A stretch of 8,017 bases of DNA from Caldilinea sp. GTDB taxonomy: Bacteria; Chloroflexota; Anaerolineae; Caldilineales; Caldilineaceae. The position numbers were made by a program, and so were the translations under genes. Positions 6,181-8,017 of the stretch are shown here, piece after piece. Within the stretch, counting starts at the first letter, position 1. Every line of letters begins with the position of its first letter. The stretch covers positions 1 through 8,017 of the forward strand of contig JAPLGY010000466.1 in NCBI GenBank assembly GCA_026389955.1, in the 5' to 3' direction. The notes beneath the pieces were generated by a model. The model was not told where the DNA came from and did not search any database. It saw nothing but the letters and a program-made list of their open reading frames with translations.

Positions 6181-7620
6181 ATGAATCCTGCGATTGAAAA
6201 GGCCATGCACCATGTGGCTGCGGCTACCGCACGCGCTGCCGCCGATCCTACCCGCCCAGCCTGCCATTTTTGCCCGCCAGCAGGGTGGATGAACGACCCC
6301 AATGGCCCGATTTTTCAGGACGGCTGGCTGCATCTCTTTTATCAGCACAACCCCTACGGCGACGAATGGGGGCATATGCACTGGGGGCACGCCCGCAGCC
6401 GCGACCTGGTGCACTGGGAACATCTGCCGATCGCCCTGTGGCCTTCGCTGGAAGCCGGGGAAGAGCACGTCTTCTCAGGCTGCGCCCGGGTCAACGGGCA
6501 GGGGGAAACCCTTCTCTTTTATACATCTGTCAAGCTGGGAGAGCGGGAGAACCGCCTGCCCAACGAACAGTGGGCTGCACGTGCGTTGGACAATGAACTC
6601 CTGACGTGGGAAAAACACCCTGCCAACCCCATTCTGGCGCTTGCCACCCATGGCGGGCCCCCGTTTCGGGGAGAATGGCGGGACCCGTTCATCTTTGCTG
6701 CCGCCGGGCGCACCTTTCTGGTCGTCGGTGCAGACTACGACGAGAGCGCAGAGGTCGCGCTCTACGAGGCAGAGGATACGACACTGACCCGGTGGCGCTA
6801 CTGCGGGCCCCTCTTTCAGAGCGCCCAGCCGCAGACACGATTTCTGGAATGCCCGAATTTTGTCGAACTGCCTCCTGCCGAAGGCCATCAGGCCAGCCCC
6901 TCTGGCAATTGGCTGCTCCTGACTTCCCCCTATCGAGCGATCGAGTATGTCAGCGGCGCCTTCGACCTGGGAACGCTGACCTTTACCCCGCACCAGCGCG
7001 GGGTCCTGGATGCCGGTGCCGGCAAAGAGTGCAATTTTTATGCCAGCAATCTGGTCTTCGATGGCCAGGGGCGCTGTCTCCTGTTGGGCTGGATCCGCGG
7101 CTTTGCCAGTGGACGTGGCTGGAACGGCTGCCTGGCTCTGCCCCGCCTGCTCTCCCTGGGGAGCGACGGCCACCCGCGGCAGCTGCCGGCCCCCGAACTG
7201 CAGGCGCTGCGGGGCCGCCCATACGCCTGCCCTGCACGGACGGTCGAACCGGGCGCTGCCGAGACGGTCGATCTTCAAGGGGATACCGCGGAGATCGATG
7301 TGACGTTTGTCTTGGACAAAGCCCAGGCTGCCGGCGTACGCCTGCACAGCCTTCAGGAATCGGTGGAGGTGCGCTACGACGGCACGACGCTGCACGTGGC
7401 CGGCAGTGAGATTGCCCTGGCCAGCAACCCAGACCAGAGCATTCGGTTCCATCTGTACATCGACCGATCGGTGCTGGAACTGTTTGTCGACGACGGGCGC
7501 GCGGCAGTCACCCGCCTGATCGAGCCTCTGCGCCCCGCCAAGGGGATCGAGCTGTTCGCCGAAGGCGGCCCGGCCCAGATGAGTGCGCTGGCGGTCTGGG
7601 ATCTGCAGCCGATCAGATGA
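6181..7620 (+). CDS. GH32 beta-fructosidase (sucrose/fructan hydrolase)
   Basis: A retaining hydrolase that releases fructose from sucrose, fructo-oligosaccharides or levan/inulin fragments. It is 479 residues, the usual length for intracellular GH32 enzymes. All family motifs are intact: GWMNDPNG with nucleophile D39; EWRDPFIF with D168 of the RDP triad; and FLECPNFVEL with E223 as the acid/base. HLFYQHNPYGDEWGHMHWGH and the FSGCARV segment match the substrate pocket of sucrose-6-phosphate hydrolases and levanases. The C-terminal beta-sandwich carries DRSVLELFVDDGRAAVTR. GAGGAG (6168-6173) precedes the ATG by 7 nt. There is no signal peptide, so it works in the cytoplasm on sugar brought in by the ABC importer. 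It is the last gene before a strong terminator. I cannot distinguish invertase from exo-fructanase from sequence alone. Confidence 0.95.
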   Translation: MNPAIEKAMHHVAAATARAAADPTRPACHFCPPAGWMNDPNGPIFQDGWLHLFYQHNPYGDEWGHMHWGHARSRDLVHWEHLPIALWPSLEAGEEHVFSGCARVNGQGETLLFYTSVKLGERENRLPNEQWAARALDNELLTWEKHPANPILALATHGGPPFRGEWRDPFIFAAAGRTFLVVGADYDESAEVALYEAEDTTLTRWRYCGPLFQSAQPQTRFLECPNFVELPPAEGHQASPSGNWLLLTSPYRAIEYVSGAFDLGTLTFTPHQRGVLDAGAGKECNFYASNLVFDGQGRCLLLGWIRGFASGRGWNGCLALPRLLSLGSDGHPRQLPAPELQALRGRPYACPARTVEPGAAETVDLQGDTAEIDVTFVLDKAQAAGVRLHSLQESVEVRYDGTTLHVAGSEIALASNPDQSIRFHLYIDRSVLELFVDDGRAAVTRLIEPLRPAKGIELFAEGGPAQMSALAVWDLQPIR

Positions 7621-7626
7621 GCTGCC

Positions 7627-7670
7627 AGCGGGGGAATCGCAGCCAGGCAGCTTGCTGCGATTCCCCCGCT
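7627..7670 (+). terminator. Long perfect stem-loop ending the operon
   Basis: AGCGGGGGAATCGCAGC (7627-7643) and GCTGCGATTCCCCCGCT (7654-7670) are perfect reverse complements: a 17-bp GC-rich stem with a 10-nt loop, beginning 7 nt after the hydrolase stop codon. The following bases, TCGTATTCTG, are only moderately T-rich, so the U-tract is poor. The stem stability and the position between the operon and the next promoter still make it the likely transcript end. Confidence 0.8.
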
Positions 7671-7691
7671 TCGTATTCTGCTGCACTTTTG

Positions 7692-7700
7692 TGCTATACT
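7692..7700 (+). promoter_or_regulatory. Extended -10 promoter of the downstream gene
   Basis: TGCTATACT contains an extended -10 element (TG at 7692-7693) and the -10 box TATACT (7695-7700), five of six to consensus. The -35 region expected 17 bp upstream (about 7672-7677, CGTATT) is weak, as is normal for extended -10 promoters, and abuts the terminator stem. The start would be near 7707, only about 4 nt before the ATG at 7711, so the transcript would be nearly leaderless. Confidence 0.6.
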
Positions 7701-7710
7701 CGCGGTGACT

Positions 7711-8017
7711 ATGAACGCTGCGAGCAACTATGCAGGCAAAAAAGTTTTGATCACGGGTGGCCTGGGTTTTGTGGGCTCCAATTTGGCGCGCCGTCTGGTC
7801 GACCTGGGCTTCTCCGGCGTGCAGAACTTCCCAACGATAGGCCTGTTCGACGGGTCGATGCGCCAGAGTTTCGAGGAGACCGGAATGGGATTTGGCCTCG
7901 AGGTCGACATGATCGCGCAGGCCCATGCCATCGACCTGCTCACCACGCCCTATGTGTTCAATCCCGACGAGGCAGTGGCAATGACCAGGGCCGGTGCCGA
8001 CATCATCGTCGCACATA
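7711..8017 (+). CDS. Chimeric ORF: epimerase N-terminus joined to PEP_hydrolase/TIM-barrel domain (partial, runs off the end)
   Basis: The reading frame is open from the ATG at 7711 to the window end (102 codons seen). Residues 10-33, [20 protein letters not shown] and on to G33, are the first beta strand, GxxGxxG dinucleotide-binding loop and first helix of an NAD-dependent epimerase/dehydratase. The expected second strand with its ribose-binding acid is absent. From about residue 33 the protein reads [15 protein letters not shown], then [15 protein letters not shown], then DLLTTPYVF and GADIIVAH. I recognise this as the interior of the PEP_hydrolase (TIM-barrel, Tm-1-like) family, which normally has roughly 100 further residues before this point. 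The switch falls near 7801-7812 without a frame change. Neither partner is complete, so enzymatic function is doubtful as it stands. The start has no Shine-Dalgarno sequence but fits the near-leaderless promoter. The gene may be a true fusion, a deletion product or an assembly chimera. Confidence 0.7.
   Translation, partial: MNAASNYAGKKVLITGGLGFVGSNLARRLVDLGFSGVQNFPTIGLFDGSMRQSFEETGMGFGLEVDMIAQAHAIDLLTTPYVFNPDEAVAMTRAGADIIVAH

Noticed and set aside
4723..6468. 581-residue antisense open frame across the two hydrolase genes
   Set aside because: It crosses a gene boundary and both GH32-type genes; it is a shadow of codon bias, not a gene.
7633..7664. Terminator arms contain GGAATCG and CGATTCC, the same half-sites as the repressor operator
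   Set aside because: The halves are 18 bp apart rather than adjacent, so a LacI-type dimer would not bind them in the known way. The stem and position are better explained by termination, and the shared 7-mer is probably chance.
6475..8016. 513-residue antisense open frame across the end of the operon
   Set aside because: It runs through the GH32 gene, the terminator stem and the promoter region, with no recognisable domain.

Overview
The window looks like a piece of a GC-rich chromosome from a filamentous, carbohydrate-fermenting bacterium, most likely Chloroflexota (Anaerolineae/Caldilineae type). This placement rests on the style of the solute-binding protein (a twin-arginine-like lipoprotein leader ending in LAAC, followed by an Ala/Pro-rich linker) and on general codon use. 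It is an inference, not a proven assignment.

Nearly the whole window (about 28-7670) is one co-oriented catabolic locus on the + strand. A LacI-type repressor (92-1105) is preceded by a near-consensus sigma-70 promoter, and a perfect 16-bp palindromic operator with a central CG sits on its -10 and start region. After a 252-bp intergenic region (a hairpin, then a second candidate promoter) comes a CUT1 sugar ABC importer: lipoprotein binding protein (1358-2809) and two permeases (2921-3871 and 3881-4765). No ATPase is encoded here, so the importer presumably uses a shared MsmX/MalK-type ATPase. Two cytoplasmic clan GH-J enzymes follow: a divergent GH32-like protein (4768-6144) and a canonical GH32 beta-fructosidase (6181-7620). 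A long perfect stem-loop (7627-7670) ends the unit.

Read together, this is a regulated system for taking up and hydrolysing intact fructose-containing oligosaccharides (sucrose, kestose, fructo-oligosaccharides or levan/inulin fragments) inside the cell. The substrate is inferred from the GH32 enzymes. A stable 46-nt stem-loop lies between the binding-protein gene and the first permease gene, where it could keep binding-protein mRNA in excess of permease mRNA.

After the terminator, an extended -10 promoter lies a few bases before an ORF (7711-8017, cut by the window end) that is plainly chimeric. Its first 33 or so residues are the N-terminal Rossmann glycine motif of an NAD-dependent sugar epimerase. 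From about residue 33 it becomes, in frame, the interior of a PEP_hydrolase/TIM-barrel (Tm-1-like) family protein. This junction is the most unusual thing in the window: either a real gene fusion or deletion, or an assembly chimera.
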